Made by a program: the position numbers and the translations under genes. A DNA stretch of 64,000 bases. Source: Micromonospora ferruginea (lineage in GTDB: Bacteria > Actinomycetota > Actinomycetes > Mycobacteriales > Micromonosporaceae). Every line of letters starts with the position of its first letter. The first letter of the stretch is position 1. Below are positions 17,646 to 26,865 of this stretch, piece by piece. Under the pieces are notes generated by a model that had not been told where the DNA came from, did no database searches, and saw only the letters and a list, made by a program, of their open reading frames with translations. The stretch is from assembly GCF_013694245.2 (NCBI RefSeq), contig NZ_CP059322.2, positions 6,145,001 through 6,209,000 of the forward strand, read 5' to 3'.

Positions 17646-19547
17646 ATGACATCGTTACGGGCTGCGGGGGCCGTCCTCCTGGCGGCGCTCGTCACCCTTT
17701 CCCTGACCGGTGCTCCGGCAGCCGCTGACACCTTCGGCTACACCGGGCTCGTCACCGACCCCGACGGCGCGCCCGTCGCGAACGCCTGTTTCGCCCTGCA
17801 CACCTCGGCGACCGAGGTGGCCGCCGAATACTGCTCGGACGCGCAGGGCCGGTACACCATCCCCGGTCCCGGGGACGACTCCGGCTACAAGATCCGGATG
17901 CACGCCGACGGCTTCCGCACCGAGTGGTGGTACCGCGCCCCGGACTACCTCAACGCGGACCGCGTCGGCCTGCCCGCGTACGACCTCATCGAGCGGGACG
18001 TCACCCTCGGGCGTGGCTCGGGCGGCGTGACCGGTCGGATCACCGACGAGAACGGCGCACCGTCCGACGCCACCGTCCGGATCTACGGGGAGGACTCGAA
18101 CTACGAGGCCTTCGCGTACACCTGGGACCTCGGCGACGGGCGCTACCGGATCGACAACGTGCCGCCCGGCCGTTACCGGATCTCCGTCTACGACAACGAG
18201 CGCGGCTTCCAGTGGGTGCCGGGGCAGGAGACCCAGGACACCGCCACCGTGTTCGACGTGGCTGACGGCGCCCCGCTCGTCGTGGACGAGCAACTGCTGC
18301 CACTCGGCCGGATCGAGGCCCGGGTGACCGACGCGGTGACCGGCAAGCCGGTGCCGCGTCCCTGCCTCTACGTCTACGGCGGGCGCGACGAGTTCGTCTG
18401 CGGCACGGACGGCGTGGTCCGGGTGACCGGCGTGCGGCCGGGCAGTTGGGAGACGGAGGTGACCGGTGGCGCCTCCTACTTCGCGGCGGACCCGAAGCCC
18501 ACCATCGACGTGCGACGCGGCCAGGTCACCACGGTGGCGTACGCCCTGCGTCCCGGCGCGGCGTTCGCCACCATGGTCCGGGACGCGATGACGTCCGCCC
18601 CGGTCGCGGGCATCTGCGTGCACCTGGTCCAGCCGAAGTGGGGCGGGCAGTCCGCGCACATGTCGCAGTACTGCTCCGGCGCCGATGGCTACCTGGAGGC
18701 CGGACCGTTCGAGGCCAACGAGCTGGCCACCTGGCAGCTCTACGCCTACCAGGCGGACAACCCGTACGATCCGCCGGCACGCCGCTACGGCGACCAGTGG
18801 GTCACCGCCAACGGCGGCAGTGGCGACCAGCGCAACGCGCTGGCGGTGACGCTGCATGCCGGGAAGACCACCACCCTGCCCGCCGTCCGGATGGACCAGC
18901 CGGGCACGATCACCGGGACGGTCCGCAACGCCGCCGGCGCGGTGGTCCCGGGGATCTGCGCCTACCCGTTCGCCTTCCATCCCGGCCAGGGCAACATCTT
19001 CGGGAAGAACTGTACCGACGCGGCGGGCCGGTATGTGCTCGACGACCTGGGCCCCTACCGCTGGCCGGTCGAGTTCGCGCCGGCCGCCAACACCGGATAC
19101 GCGTGGCAGTGGTCCGGCAACGTCGCCGACCGGTTCGCCGCCACCTACACAAAGGTCACGGCCGGGCGCAGCGCCACCGTCGACGCCAAGCTGGTCGCCG
19201 GTGGCGTCCTGGCCGGCAAGGTGACCGACCCGGCGGACCCGGATGCAGCCGGCTACGTCTGGACGTACAACGCGCGTACCGGCGACATCGCCAGCGCCTC
19301 CTACGGGTACTTCGACCGTGGCACCGGTGGGGCGTTCACCGTCAAGGGGCACCGCACCCAGGACGTCTACGTCCAGTACTGGGTGAACAAGGACTGCTGG
19401 TACGGCAGCCCGAACGCCAACACCGTCCGGATCAAGGCTGGTGCGACCACCACGGTCGCGATGAACACCACGAGTACCTGCGGGAGCCCGCCCGCCGGGG
19501 TGAACCGGGCCCGCAGCGCGCCGCTCGGCGCTCACACCGGCCGCTGA
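17646..19547 (+). CDS. secreted protein with carboxypeptidase-regulatory-like (beta-sandwich) repeats
   Basis: A 633-aa exported protein. A signal peptide (SLRAAGAVLLAALVTLSLTG, cleavage near APAAADT) is followed by four or five beta-sandwich repeats of the carboxypeptidase-regulatory/CNA-B type, recognised by VTDPDGAPVANACFAL, ITDENGAPSDATVRIYG, DGRYRIDNVPPGRYRISV and VRNAAGAVVPGICAYPF. Repeats contain paired Cys likely to be disulfide-bonded. No catalytic domain or sortase signal is seen. The ATG at 17646 lies seven bases after TAGATT (17633-17638), so it is probably leaderless; the longer frame from 17616 would spoil the signal peptide. Confidence 0.78.
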   Translation: MTSLRAAGAVLLAALVTLSLTGAPAAADTFGYTGLVTDPDGAPVANACFALHTSATEVAAEYCSDAQGRYTIPGPGDDSGYKIRMHADGFRTEWWYRAPDYLNADRVGLPAYDLIERDVTLGRGSGGVTGRITDENGAPSDATVRIYGEDSNYEAFAYTWDLGDGRYRIDNVPPGRYRISVYDNERGFQWVPGQETQDTATVFDVADGAPLVVDEQLLPLGRIEARVTDAVTGKPVPRPCLYVYGGRDEFVCGTDGVVRVTGVRPGSWETEVTGGASYFAADPKPTIDVRRGQVTTVAYALRPGAAFATMVRDAMTSAPVAGICVHLVQPKWGGQSAHMSQYCSGADGYLEAGPFEANELATWQLYAYQADNPYDPPARRYGDQWVTANGGSGDQRNALAVTLHAGKTTTLPAVRMDQPGTITGTVRNAAGAVVPGICAYPFAFHPGQGNIFGKNCTDAAGRYVLDDLGPYRWPVEFAPAANTGYAWQWSGNVADRFAATYTKVTAGRSATVDAKLVAGGVLAGKVTDPADPDAAGYVWTYNARTGDIASASYGYFDRGTGGAFTVKGHRTQDVYVQYWVNKDCWYGSPNANTVRIKAGATTTVAMNTTSTCGSPPAGVNRARSAPLGAHTGR

Positions 19548-19566
19548 CCTCGCGCTCATGAGCCGA

Positions 19567-19604
19567 GTGGCCGGTCCGGCGGATAATCCCGTCGGACCGG
19601 CCGC
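19567..19604. terminator. terminator hairpin
   Basis: A 12-base inverted repeat (GTGGCCGGTCCG/CGGACCGGCCGC, one G-U pair) with a 14-base loop, 20 bases after the stop of the secreted protein gene. Confidence 0.55.
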
Positions 19605-19661
19605 TCCGGTCGATCCGCGAGGCGGCGTCGCGACTGGCGCCCGGCGGCTAGCCTGCGGACC

Positions 19662-20978
19662 ATGACCGACTCCGCGGAGAAGCGTTCCGCCAACATCGTC
19701 GACGTGCTGACCGAGGAGTTCGGCGCGTCCATGGCGATCGACCCGGCGGCGTTCCGCCGGAAGTTCCGCAAGATGGCCGCCTCACCGTTCGCCTTCTACC
19801 GGGGCAGCGCCTCGCTCTTCTACGCCGACCAGCGCGGCGACTTCACCAGCGACCGCTACCTCGACGACCGGACCAGCCGGGTGTGGATCCACGGGGACCT
19901 GCACGCGGAGAACTTCGGCACCTACATGAACGCCTCCGGCCGGCTGGTGTTCAACGTCAACGACTTCGACGAGGCGTACGTCGGGCCGTTCACCTGGGAT
20001 TTGAAGCGCCTCGCCGCCTCCGTCGCCCTGCTCGGCTACGCCAAGGCGCTCTCCGACCGGGTGATCGGCGAGCTGGTGACCGGCTTCGCCCGGTCCTACC
20101 TGACCGAGCTGCGGGCCATCGCGGCCGGCGGGGACGACGCGATCGGCTCGATCACGCTGGAGAACGCCGACGGCGTGCTGCGCCGGGTGCTCCAGCAGGC
20201 GCGGTTGAGCACCCGGGTGGACCTGCTGGCCGCCCAGACCACGGTCGACAACTACGAGCGCCGGTTCTCGCTGGGCGACGGCGTGCACGAGATCGACGCC
20301 GCCACCCGGGAGCGGGTGTGCGCCGCGTTCGGCGACTACCTGCACACGCTGCCGGAGTCGAGCGCCCGGCTGCGCCCGGTGGCGACCACCATCAAGGACG
20401 TGGTGCTGCGCAAGGGCGTCGGCATCGGCTCGGCCGGGCTGCCGTCCTACAACCTCCTGCTGGAGGGGCACACCGAGGCGTTGGAGAACGACGTCGTCAT
20501 CTACATGAAGCAGGCCCAGGTGCCGGCGGTGGCGCGGCACATCGACGACGAGCAGGTCCGGTCGTACTTCCGGCATCAGGGGCACCGCACCGCGGAGTCG
20601 CAGCGGGCGTTGCAGGCGCACGCCGACCCGTGGCTGGGCTTCACCGAGCTGGACGGTGTCGGCCAGCTCGTCGCCGAGGTCTCGCCATACGCGGCGGACC
20701 TCGACTGGGCCGACGTGAACGAGCCCGAGGAGCTGGCCGGGGTGCTGGCCGACCTGGGTCGGGCGGTGGCCCGGATGCACTCGGTGGCCGACGACGAGTC
20801 CAGCCACGACCTGGTCGACTACTCGACCGAGGAGTCGATCGTCGCGGCGGTGGACGCCGACGCCGAGGGGTTCACCGACTACCTGGTCGACTTCGCCCAC
20901 CGGTACGGCATCCGCGCCCGGGAGGACCACCAGCTCTTCGTGGACCTGTTCCGCAACGGCCGGCTGCCCGGCATCTGA
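19662..20978 (+). CDS. DUF2252 family protein
   Basis: A 438-aa cytoplasmic protein of the DUF2252 family, which has a protein-kinase/aminoglycoside-phosphotransferase-like fold; its biochemical role is not established. Recognisable elements are FYRGSASLFYAD, WIHGDLHAENFGTY (catalytic-loop-like, HGDLHxxN), FNVNDFDEAYVGPFTWDLKR (DFD metal-site-like) and IKDVVLRKGVGIGSAGL. Full family length. The ATG follows TAGCCT (19649-19654) by seven bases without a ribosome binding site. It converges with the dehydrogenase gene, six bases apart. Confidence 0.88.
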   Translation: MTDSAEKRSANIVDVLTEEFGASMAIDPAAFRRKFRKMAASPFAFYRGSASLFYADQRGDFTSDRYLDDRTSRVWIHGDLHAENFGTYMNASGRLVFNVNDFDEAYVGPFTWDLKRLAASVALLGYAKALSDRVIGELVTGFARSYLTELRAIAAGGDDAIGSITLENADGVLRRVLQQARLSTRVDLLAAQTTVDNYERRFSLGDGVHEIDAATRERVCAAFGDYLHTLPESSARLRPVATTIKDVVLRKGVGIGSAGLPSYNLLLEGHTEALENDVVIYMKQAQVPAVARHIDDEQVRSYFRHQGHRTAESQRALQAHADPWLGFTELDGVGQLVAEVSPYAADLDWADVNEPEELAGVLADLGRAVARMHSVADDESSHDLVDYSTEESIVAAVDADAEGFTDYLVDFAHRYGIRAREDHQLFVDLFRNGRLPGI

Positions 20979-20984
20979 GCCGGC

Positions 20985-22040
20985 TCACCGGGCGAAGTCC
21001 AGCACCACCTTGATGTCGTCGCCGGTCGACGCGTACGCCTCGCGGTAGGCGGAGACCGGCACCCGTCGGGTGATCAGCGAGTTCAGCCAGGACCGGTCGG
21101 CGCGGGCGAGCGCCTCGCCGGCCAGCTCCCAGTGCCGGCGGCCGGCGTTGACGGAGCCGAACACCACGTTGTTCTCCAGCACCAGTTCCCGGTTGAGCGC
21201 GCCGGCGTCGAAGTTGATGGTCCGGCCGCCGCTGGAAACGCCGGTGAGGCAGACGATGCCGTTCGGGGCGGCCTTGCACATGGCGTCCAGCACCACCGGC
21301 GGCGCGCCCGTGCACTCGACCACCACGTCCGGTTCGAGGTCCAGCTCGGCCACGGTCGAGGTGTGGTAGGTCGCCCCGAGCGCGCGGACCAGGTCCGGTT
21401 TCGGGCCGGTGGTGTTGCGGTCCAGCACGTGCACGGACAGCTCGCGCTGGCTGGCCAGCAGCGCGGCGAGCAGCCCGATCGGCCCGGCGCCGGTGATCAG
21501 CGCGGTCTTCGGCTTCCACTCGGCGCGGCGGCCGATCCGCTCGATGTGGTCCCACGCCTTGGCCACCACGCTGGTCGGCTCCAGCAGCATGCCCACCGAC
21601 TCGAGCGCCGGGTCGAGGCCGACGGCGAACTTGGGTTGCACCCGCCAGCGGTCCCGGGCGAAGCCGTTCAACCCCTTGATGCCGTGCTCGGTGTACTGCC
21701 CGTTGCGGCACATGTCCCACTCGTCCATCGCGCAGTTCGCGCAGGGCACCGGGTCGGGATGGCGGACCACGCCGGCGACCAGGTCGCCGGGGTGCAACGT
21801 GCCGGTCGGGTCCTCCAGCACCCGGCCCAGCGACTCGTGGCCGAGCACCAGCCGTTCCTGGCCGGGCGGCGCGTCGCCGTACTCCCCGGCGATGATCTCC
21901 TGGTCGGTGCCGCAGACGCCGACCGCCAGCGCCTCGACCAGGATCGCGCCCTCCTCGGGCGCCGGGTCCGGCCAGTCCTCGGTAAGTCGGAGCGAGTCGG
22001 GGACACCGGGGGTCACAGTCACAGCGCGCACGAGCCTCAT
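20985..22040 (-). CDS. zinc-dependent glucose 1-dehydrogenase-like alcohol dehydrogenase
   Basis: A 351-aa medium-chain dehydrogenase. The catalytic domain has VCGTDQEIIAG and GHESLGRV (zinc ligands Cys and His), and a structural-zinc-like lobe CANCAMDEWDMC; EWDMCRNGQYTEHGIKG with GLNGFA is typical of archaeal-type glucose dehydrogenases. The Rossmann loop is ITGAGPIGLLAA with basic residues following, compatible with NADP. The ATG at 22040 is chosen because GGGGAAAG precedes it. The gene is on the opposite strand to the nuo genes and interrupts them. Exact sugar substrate uncertain. Confidence 0.85.
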   Translation of the reverse strand: MRLVRAVTVTPGVPDSLRLTEDWPDPAPEEGAILVEALAVGVCGTDQEIIAGEYGDAPPGQERLVLGHESLGRVLEDPTGTLHPGDLVAGVVRHPDPVPCANCAMDEWDMCRNGQYTEHGIKGLNGFARDRWRVQPKFAVGLDPALESVGMLLEPTSVVAKAWDHIERIGRRAEWKPKTALITGAGPIGLLAALLASQRELSVHVLDRNTTGPKPDLVRALGATYHTSTVAELDLEPDVVVECTGAPPVVLDAMCKAAPNGIVCLTGVSSGGRTINFDAGALNRELVLENNVVFGSVNAGRRHWELAGEALARADRSWLNSLITRRVPVSAYREAYASTGDDIKVVLDFAR

Positions 22041-22134
22041 CTTTCCCCGCCGGCCGCCCACCCGCCCGGCAAAGCGACGATCCGGGCCCGGACGGCCCGA
22101 CCCGGGCGGAAGCCGTCGGCCATAGGATCAGCGC

Positions 22135-23022
22135 ATGACTCCGGAAGAGGTCGGCCGGCGGGTGGTCGAGCTGCTCGCGCCCGTCGAGGCCACCGCGTCG
22201 GTCTCCGGCGGTCAGGGGTACGCCCGCGCCACCGTCGACGTACCGCCGGCGAGCTGGGCGGACGCGGTGCGCGCGGCACGCGACGACGCCGGGCTGGGCT
22301 GTGACTTCCTCGACTGGCTGTCGGCGGTGGACGAGCTGGCCGACGGCTTCGACGTGGTCGCGCACCTCTGGTCGGTCCGGCACCGGCACGGGCTGCTGCT
22401 GCGCACCCGGATCCCCCGGGACGCGCCTGTCGTCGCGTCCGTGGTCGACGTCTTCCCGGGCGCGGCGTGGCACGAGCGGGAGACCCACGAGATGTTCGGC
22501 ATCGACTTCGCCGGCCACGGCGAGCTGCGGCCGCTGCTGCTGCCGCCGGAGTTCGAGGGGCATCCGCTGCGCAAGGAGTTCGTGCTGGCCTCCCGGGTGG
22601 CGAAGCCGTGGCCGGGCGCGAAGGAGCCGGGCGAGTCGGAGGCGGGCGGCGGTCGCCGGCCGATCCGGCCGCCGGGCGTGCCCGCGCCGGGGGAGTGGGG
22701 GACGACGCCCACGCCGGCCGGCGCGGCCGGCGTCGGTGAGGGCCCCCGCGGGGGTACGCCGGCCCGCCCGGCCCGCGAACGCCCGGCGCGGCCGGCCCCG
22801 GGTGAGCGCCCGGCGCGGCCGGGTCCCGATGATCGTCCGATCCCGGCTGCGTCCCGGCCGACCGGTCCGGCCCGCCGGGAACCCGCCCCGCCGCCGCCGG
22901 AACCCGGCCCGCTCGGGCGCCCGGTGCCCGGCGAGCGGCCGACCGGCCCGGCGCGGCAGGAGCCGGCGGCCGACCCGGCCGGGCCGGAGCCCGGTGGCGC
23001 GGCCGAAGCGGGGGAGAGCTGA
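22135..23022 (+). CDS. nuoC: NADH-quinone oxidoreductase subunit C with long Pro-rich tail
   Basis: A 295-aa protein. The first ~165 residues are a NuoC (30-kDa subunit) domain: CDFLDWLSAVDE, VPRD-like strand, and the family signature WHERETHEMFGIDFAGH with HPLRKEF. The remaining ~125 residues are low-complexity Pro/Gly/Arg/Ala sequence not found in typical NuoC. The ATG follows TAGGAT (22123-22128) by six bases, suggesting an own leaderless promoter. Stop and nuoH start overlap by one base (TGATG). No nuoD follows, although NuoC normally pairs with NuoD at the quinone site. Confidence 0.92.
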   Translation: MTPEEVGRRVVELLAPVEATASVSGGQGYARATVDVPPASWADAVRAARDDAGLGCDFLDWLSAVDELADGFDVVAHLWSVRHRHGLLLRTRIPRDAPVVASVVDVFPGAAWHERETHEMFGIDFAGHGELRPLLLPPEFEGHPLRKEFVLASRVAKPWPGAKEPGESEAGGGRRPIRPPGVPAPGEWGTTPTPAGAAGVGEGPRGGTPARPARERPARPAPGERPARPGPDDRPIPAASRPTGPARREPAPPPPEPGPLGRPVPGERPTGPARQEPAADPAGPEPGGAAEAGES

Positions 23023-23984
23023 TGCCGGACTGGTTGGAGCTGGTCCTGCGGGTGGCCGGCGTGCTCGTCGCGTTCCTCACCCTGCCGCTGATCGTGGGCC
23101 AGGCCGAACACAAGGTGATGGCCCACATGCAGGGCCGGCTGGGCCCGATGTACGCGGGTGGCTTCCACGGCTGGGCGCAGCTCGTGGCCGACGGGGTGAA
23201 GTTCGTGCAGAAGGAGGACGTCACCCCGCGCGAGGCGGACCGGCAGGTGTTCCGGCTGGCCCCGGCCGTGGCGCTGGTGCCCTATCTGCTGGTGCTGCTG
23301 GTCATCCCGCTCGGGCCGGGTGACCTGGTCGCCCAGCCGCTCGACATCGGCCTGTTCTTCGTGCTCGCCGTGGTGGGCGTGGGGGTGCTGGCGGTGCTCA
23401 TGTCGGCGTGGGCGTCGGCCAACAAGTACAGCCTGCTCGGTGGGCTGCGCGGCGCGGCCCAGCTCCTCGGGTACGAGCTGCCGCTGGTGCTGGCCGCCGC
23501 CTCGGTGGCGATGGCGGCGGGCACGCTCAGCCTGAGCGGGATCGTCGAGGCGTGGCGGCCGTGGTGGCTGCTCTGGCAGGCGCCGGCCATGGTCATCTTC
23601 TTCGTGGCCGGGCTGGCCGAGATCCGCCGCCCGCCGTTCGACATGCCGATCGCCGACTCCGAGCTGGTGTTCGGCTACATGACCGAGTACACCGGCCTGC
23701 GGTTCGCGTTCTTCCTGCTCGCCGAGTACGTCGGCATCGTGGTGATCGCGGCGCTGACCACGGTGCTCTTCCTCGGCGGCTGGCAGGGCCCGTTCGCCGA
23801 CGCCCAGCTCGGCTGGCTGTGGACGCTGCTCAAGGTGTTCGCCGTGGCCTTCGTGATCATCTGGCTGCGGGTGAGCTATCCCCGGCTGCGCGAGGACCAG
23901 CTCCAGCGCCTCTGCTGGCTGGTGCTGGTGCCGCTCGCCCTCGCCCAGCTAGTGCTCACCGTGGCGGTTCGGTTGGCGATGTAA
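23022..23984 (+). CDS. nuoH: NADH-quinone oxidoreductase subunit H
   Basis: A 320-aa membrane subunit at the junction of the peripheral and membrane arms. About eight hydrophobic segments; conserved loops EHKVMAHMQGRLGPMYAG and AEIRRPPFDMPIADSELV followed by MTEYTGLRF are the quinone-cavity and E-channel signatures. Translation is coupled to nuoC by a one-base overlap. Its TAA stop is the first triplet of a palindromic repeat, after which two minus-strand genes and a SnoaL-like gene separate it from nuoI. Confidence 0.95.
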   Translation: MPDWLELVLRVAGVLVAFLTLPLIVGQAEHKVMAHMQGRLGPMYAGGFHGWAQLVADGVKFVQKEDVTPREADRQVFRLAPAVALVPYLLVLLVIPLGPGDLVAQPLDIGLFFVLAVVGVGVLAVLMSAWASANKYSLLGGLRGAAQLLGYELPLVLAAASVAMAAGTLSLSGIVEAWRPWWLLWQAPAMVIFFVAGLAEIRRPPFDMPIADSELVFGYMTEYTGLRFAFFLLAEYVGIVVIAALTTVLFLGGWQGPFADAQLGWLWTLLKVFAVAFVIIWLRVSYPRLREDQLQRLCWLVLVPLALAQLVLTVAVRLAM

Positions 23985-24037
23985 GGCGGGGCCCCCGCTT
24001 AACGTTTGCGGTAGAGGAAGGGGCCCCGCCTAACACC
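23982..24037 (+). repeat. 56-bp palindromic GGGGCCC element (copy B)
   Basis: Begins TAAGGCGGGGCCCC at the nuoH stop codon and ends GCCTAACACC, with 12-base arms 23984-23995/24020-24031. It aligns without gaps to copy A at 9585-9640 and sits in the same position and orientation relative to the upstream gene. It could terminate both nuoH and the convergent reductase gene. Confidence 0.75.
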
Positions 24038-24042
24038 TCGTC

Positions 24043-25095
24043 TCAGCGCAGCGGCGTGTGCTGCGGATCCACGCGCTCGTCGGGGGCCGGGGGCGGGGGC
24101 GGGGTGCCGTCGCCGAAGGGGCGACCGCCCAACTCCTCCCGGCCGTGCGGGGTGAGCCAGTTCGCCAGGTCGGGGCCGAGCGGCACGACGCCGGTCGGGT
24201 TGATGTCCCGGTGGACCTCGTAGTAGTGCCGCTTGATGTGGTCGAAGTCGATCGTGTCGCCGAAGCCCGGCGTCTGGAACAGGTCCCGGGCGTACGCCCA
24301 CAGCACCGGCATCTCGCTCAGCTTCTGGCGGTTGCACTTGAAGTGCCCGTGGTAGACCGGGTCGAAGCGGGCCAGCGTGGTGAACAGCCGCACGTCCGCC
24401 TCGGTGATCGTGTCGCCGACCAGGTACCGCTGCCCGGCCAACCGCTCGCTCAACCAGTCCAGCCGGTCGAAGAGCCGGTGGTACGCCTTGTCGTACGCCT
24501 CCTGGCTGCCGGCGAACCCGCACCGGTAGACGCCGTTGTTGACGTCGGCGAAGACCACCGCGTTGACCTCGTCGATCTCGCCGCGCAGCCGCTCCGGGTA
24601 GAGCTCCGGCGCGCCCGGCCGGTGGTGGGTCGTCCACTCGGTCGACAGGTCCAGGCTCATCTGCGCGTAGTCGTTGGTCACCACCTGGCCGGTGGGCACG
24701 TCCACCAGCGCCGGCACGGTGATGCCCCGCTCGTAGCCGGGGAAGCGGGCGAAGTAGGCGTCGGCGAGCCGCTCGATGCCCAGCACCGGGTCCTTGCCGC
24801 CCGGGTCCAGGTCGAACGTCCAGCTCCGCTTGTCGTGGGTGGGACCGGCCACCGCCTGCGAGATGGCGTCCTCCAGCCCGAGCAGCCGGCGTACGATGAT
24901 CAGCCGGTTCGCCCAGGGGCAGGCCCGGCTGACCGCGAGCCGGTAGCGGCCGGGCTCCACCGGCCAGCCGTCCCGCGCGTCCGCGGTGATCCGGGTGGCG
25001 ATGTAGCGCTGGTCCCGGGTGAACTCGCCACCGGGTTCCACGTACTTGCCGCCGGTCCGGTCGAGGACCTCGTCGTCGCTGCCGCCCACGCCCAC
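24043..25095 (-). CDS. glutathionyl-hydroquinone reductase-type (Xi-class GST) protein
   Basis: A 350-aa protein of the YqjG/EcfG... Xi-class glutathione transferase family, which reduces S-thiol conjugates of hydroquinones. The catalytic SRACPWANR (Cys) loop, the ITVPALVD thioredoxin-fold cis-Pro strand, the downstream LVGDTITEADVRLF helix and HFKCNRQKL match the family, and length is normal. Actinobacteria make mycothiol instead of glutathione, so a mycothiol-dependent reaction is likely. It sits between nuoH and nuoI on the opposite strand; a link to quinone chemistry is suggestive only. Alternative in-frame starts upstream were not preferred. Confidence 0.88.
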   Translation of the reverse strand: MGVGGSDDEVLDRTGGKYVEPGGEFTRDQRYIATRITADARDGWPVEPGRYRLAVSRACPWANRLIIVRRLLGLEDAISQAVAGPTHDKRSWTFDLDPGGKDPVLGIERLADAYFARFPGYERGITVPALVDVPTGQVVTNDYAQMSLDLSTEWTTHHRPGAPELYPERLRGEIDEVNAVVFADVNNGVYRCGFAGSQEAYDKAYHRLFDRLDWLSERLAGQRYLVGDTITEADVRLFTTLARFDPVYHGHFKCNRQKLSEMPVLWAYARDLFQTPGFGDTIDFDHIKRHYYEVHRDINPTGVVPLGPDLANWLTPHGREELGGRPFGDGTPPPPPAPDERVDPQHTPLR

Positions 25096-25194
25096 CTCCC
25101 GAGTCGGGTTCCGATCCCATCATGGTCGCTCCGGCCGCTCCCGGCAGGCCGAGCGGCGCAGAGGGCGCGCGGCGGAGGGCATAGGCTGCCGGCC

Positions 25195-25617
25195 GTGACC
25201 GATGTGGAGGCGGCGGCCCGACGCTTCGTCGCTGACGTGTGGAACGCGGGCCGCGAGGAGAGCGTGTACGAGCTGGTGGCCCCGGAGTGCCCCGGGCTGG
25301 GTGGCGCCGGGCCGGAGGCGGTGCTGGCCTGGCACCGGGACCGGCGGGCGTCGTTCCCCGACCTGCGCTACAAGATCGTCGAGGTGGTGGCCGGCGGCGG
25401 GCGGGTGGCGGTGCGCTGGCGGGCCGCCGGCACCCAGGCGGGGCAGTTCGGGCCGGTGCCGCCGACCGGCCGGGTGGTCAGCTATTCCGGGGCGTCGTTC
25501 CTGCGCTTCGACGAGGCGGGCCGGATCGTCGACGTGTGGAGCGTCAACGAGCTGTTCCAGGTGCTCCAGCAGCTCGGCGTGCAGATGCTGCCCCCGCTCA
25601 CACCCGGCGAGGCGTGA
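25195..25617 (+). CDS. SnoaL-like/ester cyclase family protein
   Basis: A 140-aa NTF2-fold protein: RRFVADVWNAGREESVYELV, WHRDRRASFPDLRYKIVEVV and DEAGRIVDVWSVNELFQVLQ fit the SnoaL-like polyketide cyclase/ester cyclase group, small ligand-binding or isomerase enzymes of very varied function. The GTG follows TAGGCT (25182-25187) by seven bases, suggesting a leaderless mRNA. Its last 20 bases overlap the end of the convergent Uma2 gene. Confidence 0.75.
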   Translation: MTDVEAAARRFVADVWNAGREESVYELVAPECPGLGGAGPEAVLAWHRDRRASFPDLRYKIVEVVAGGGRVAVRWRAAGTQAGQFGPVPPTGRVVSYSGASFLRFDEAGRIVDVWSVNELFQVLQQLGVQMLPPLTPGEA

Positions 25618-26173
25618 TCCGGCTGATCGGGAGGTTGACCGGGAAGGGCTCGCCGGTGTCCACGAACTTGGTCCACCGGCCGGTCTCCGCGTAGATCTCG
25701 TGGACCGGATCGATCTTGTAGGTGTGGACGACCAAGCCCTCCTCCTCGATCTCGATCCGCCAGTAGAACGGGATCCCGGCCTGCGCGTAGAGCGCCGGCT
25801 TGAGCACGCGGTCGATGGACCGGGTGCTGGGCGAGACGATCTCCACGGCGAGCACCACCTCGTGTGGCTCGTACCGGGATGGCTCACGTGCGGCAGCGGC
25901 GGCGGTGGTGACCAGCACGTCCGGAATGAAGTAGCGGGTGCGGTTGATCCGCACCCCGACCGCCTGGGTCACGTCGTACCCGTCGGGGCAGTCGTCGTCG
26001 AGAGCCACCATGAGCAGGGCAGCGATGCTCTGGTGCATCCGGGTGGGGGAGGGGGACATGAGCAGCACTCCATCGAGCAGTTCGCGGCGGCGACCGTCCT
26101 CCGGCAGCGCGTCCAGATCGTCGGTCGTCCACTCGCGCTCCTGCGGGTGGTCGCTCTCCAGCGCGGCGGTCAT
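25598..26173 (-). CDS. Uma2 family endonuclease-fold protein
   Basis: A 191-aa DUF820/Uma2 protein with a PD-(D/E)XK nuclease fold. Landmarks: TTDDLDALPEDGRRRELLDG, MSPSPTRMHQ, YFIPDVLVTT (Asp), VLAVEIVSPSTRSIDRVLKP (Glu and Lys) and YAQAGIPFYW. The family is abundant in actinobacteria and cyanobacteria; biological targets are unknown. It separates the SnoaL gene from nuoI and is divergent from nuoI with about 100 bases between. Confidence 0.88.
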   Translation of the reverse strand: MTAALESDHPQEREWTTDDLDALPEDGRRRELLDGVLLMSPSPTRMHQSIAALLMVALDDDCPDGYDVTQAVGVRINRTRYFIPDVLVTTAAAAAREPSRYEPHEVVLAVEIVSPSTRSIDRVLKPALYAQAGIPFYWRIEIEEEGLVVHTYKIDPVHEIYAETGRWTKFVDTGEPFPVNLPISRITPRRV

Positions 26174-26277
26174 CGGTGAGCCCTTCCCGGTGTGTCGTTC
26201 TCCCCGCGCTCACGATACCGCCGCCAAGAGTCGGGTGGTGGTCGCGCGCGCCCGGGGCACAGGGCAGGATGGGCGGC

Positions 26278-26865
26278 ATGAGCGAGCACGGTGGAGTGCC
26301 CGGCGGCGGGCTGGTGAAGGGCCTGGCGGTCACGTTGAAGACGATGACCCGCCGCTCGACCACCCAGCAGTACCCGGACGTGGCACCCGAGCTGCCGCCC
26401 CGCTCCCGTGGCGTGATCGCGCTGCTGGAGGAGAACTGCACGGTCTGCATGCTGTGCGCCCGCGAGTGCCCGGACTGGTGCATCTACATCGACTCGCACA
26501 AGGAGGAGGTGGCGGTGCCCGGCGCCGCCCGCCCCCGCCAGCGCAACGTGCTCGACAAGTTCGACATCGACTTCTCGCTCTGCATGTACTGCGGCATCTG
26601 CATCGAGGTCTGCCCGTTCGACGCGCTCTACTGGTCGCCCGAGTTCGAGTACGCCGAGTACGACATCAAGAACCTGCTGCACGACAAGGACCACCTGGGC
26701 GAGTGGATGGGCACCGTACCGCCGCCGCCGGCGCACGACCCGCTCGGCGACCCCTCGAAGGAGGAGACCACCGCCGCCCGTAAGGCCGTGGCGCCCGCCG
26801 CCCGTCCGGCCCCGACCCGGGTACGCTCCGACGCCGCCGAGCCGGAGGAGGGCGCGGCCTCATGA
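26278..26865 (+). CDS. nuoI: NADH-quinone oxidoreductase subunit I
   Basis: A 195-aa ferredoxin-like subunit holding clusters N6a and N6b. Both 4Fe-4S motifs are intact: CTVCMLCARECPDWC and CMYCGICIEVCPFDAL. The C-terminal ~50 residues are an Ala/Pro-rich tail. The ATG at 26278 follows CAGGAT (26265-26270) by seven bases; another in-frame ATG three codons upstream would fall on that element, so 26278 is preferred. It heads the tightly packed nuoI-J-K-L-M-N run, in which each stop overlaps the next start. Confidence 0.95.
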   Translation: MSEHGGVPGGGLVKGLAVTLKTMTRRSTTQQYPDVAPELPPRSRGVIALLEENCTVCMLCARECPDWCIYIDSHKEEVAVPGAARPRQRNVLDKFDIDFSLCMYCGICIEVCPFDALYWSPEFEYAEYDIKNLLHDKDHLGEWMGTVPPPPAHDPLGDPSKEETTAARKAVAPAARPAPTRVRSDAAEPEEGAAS

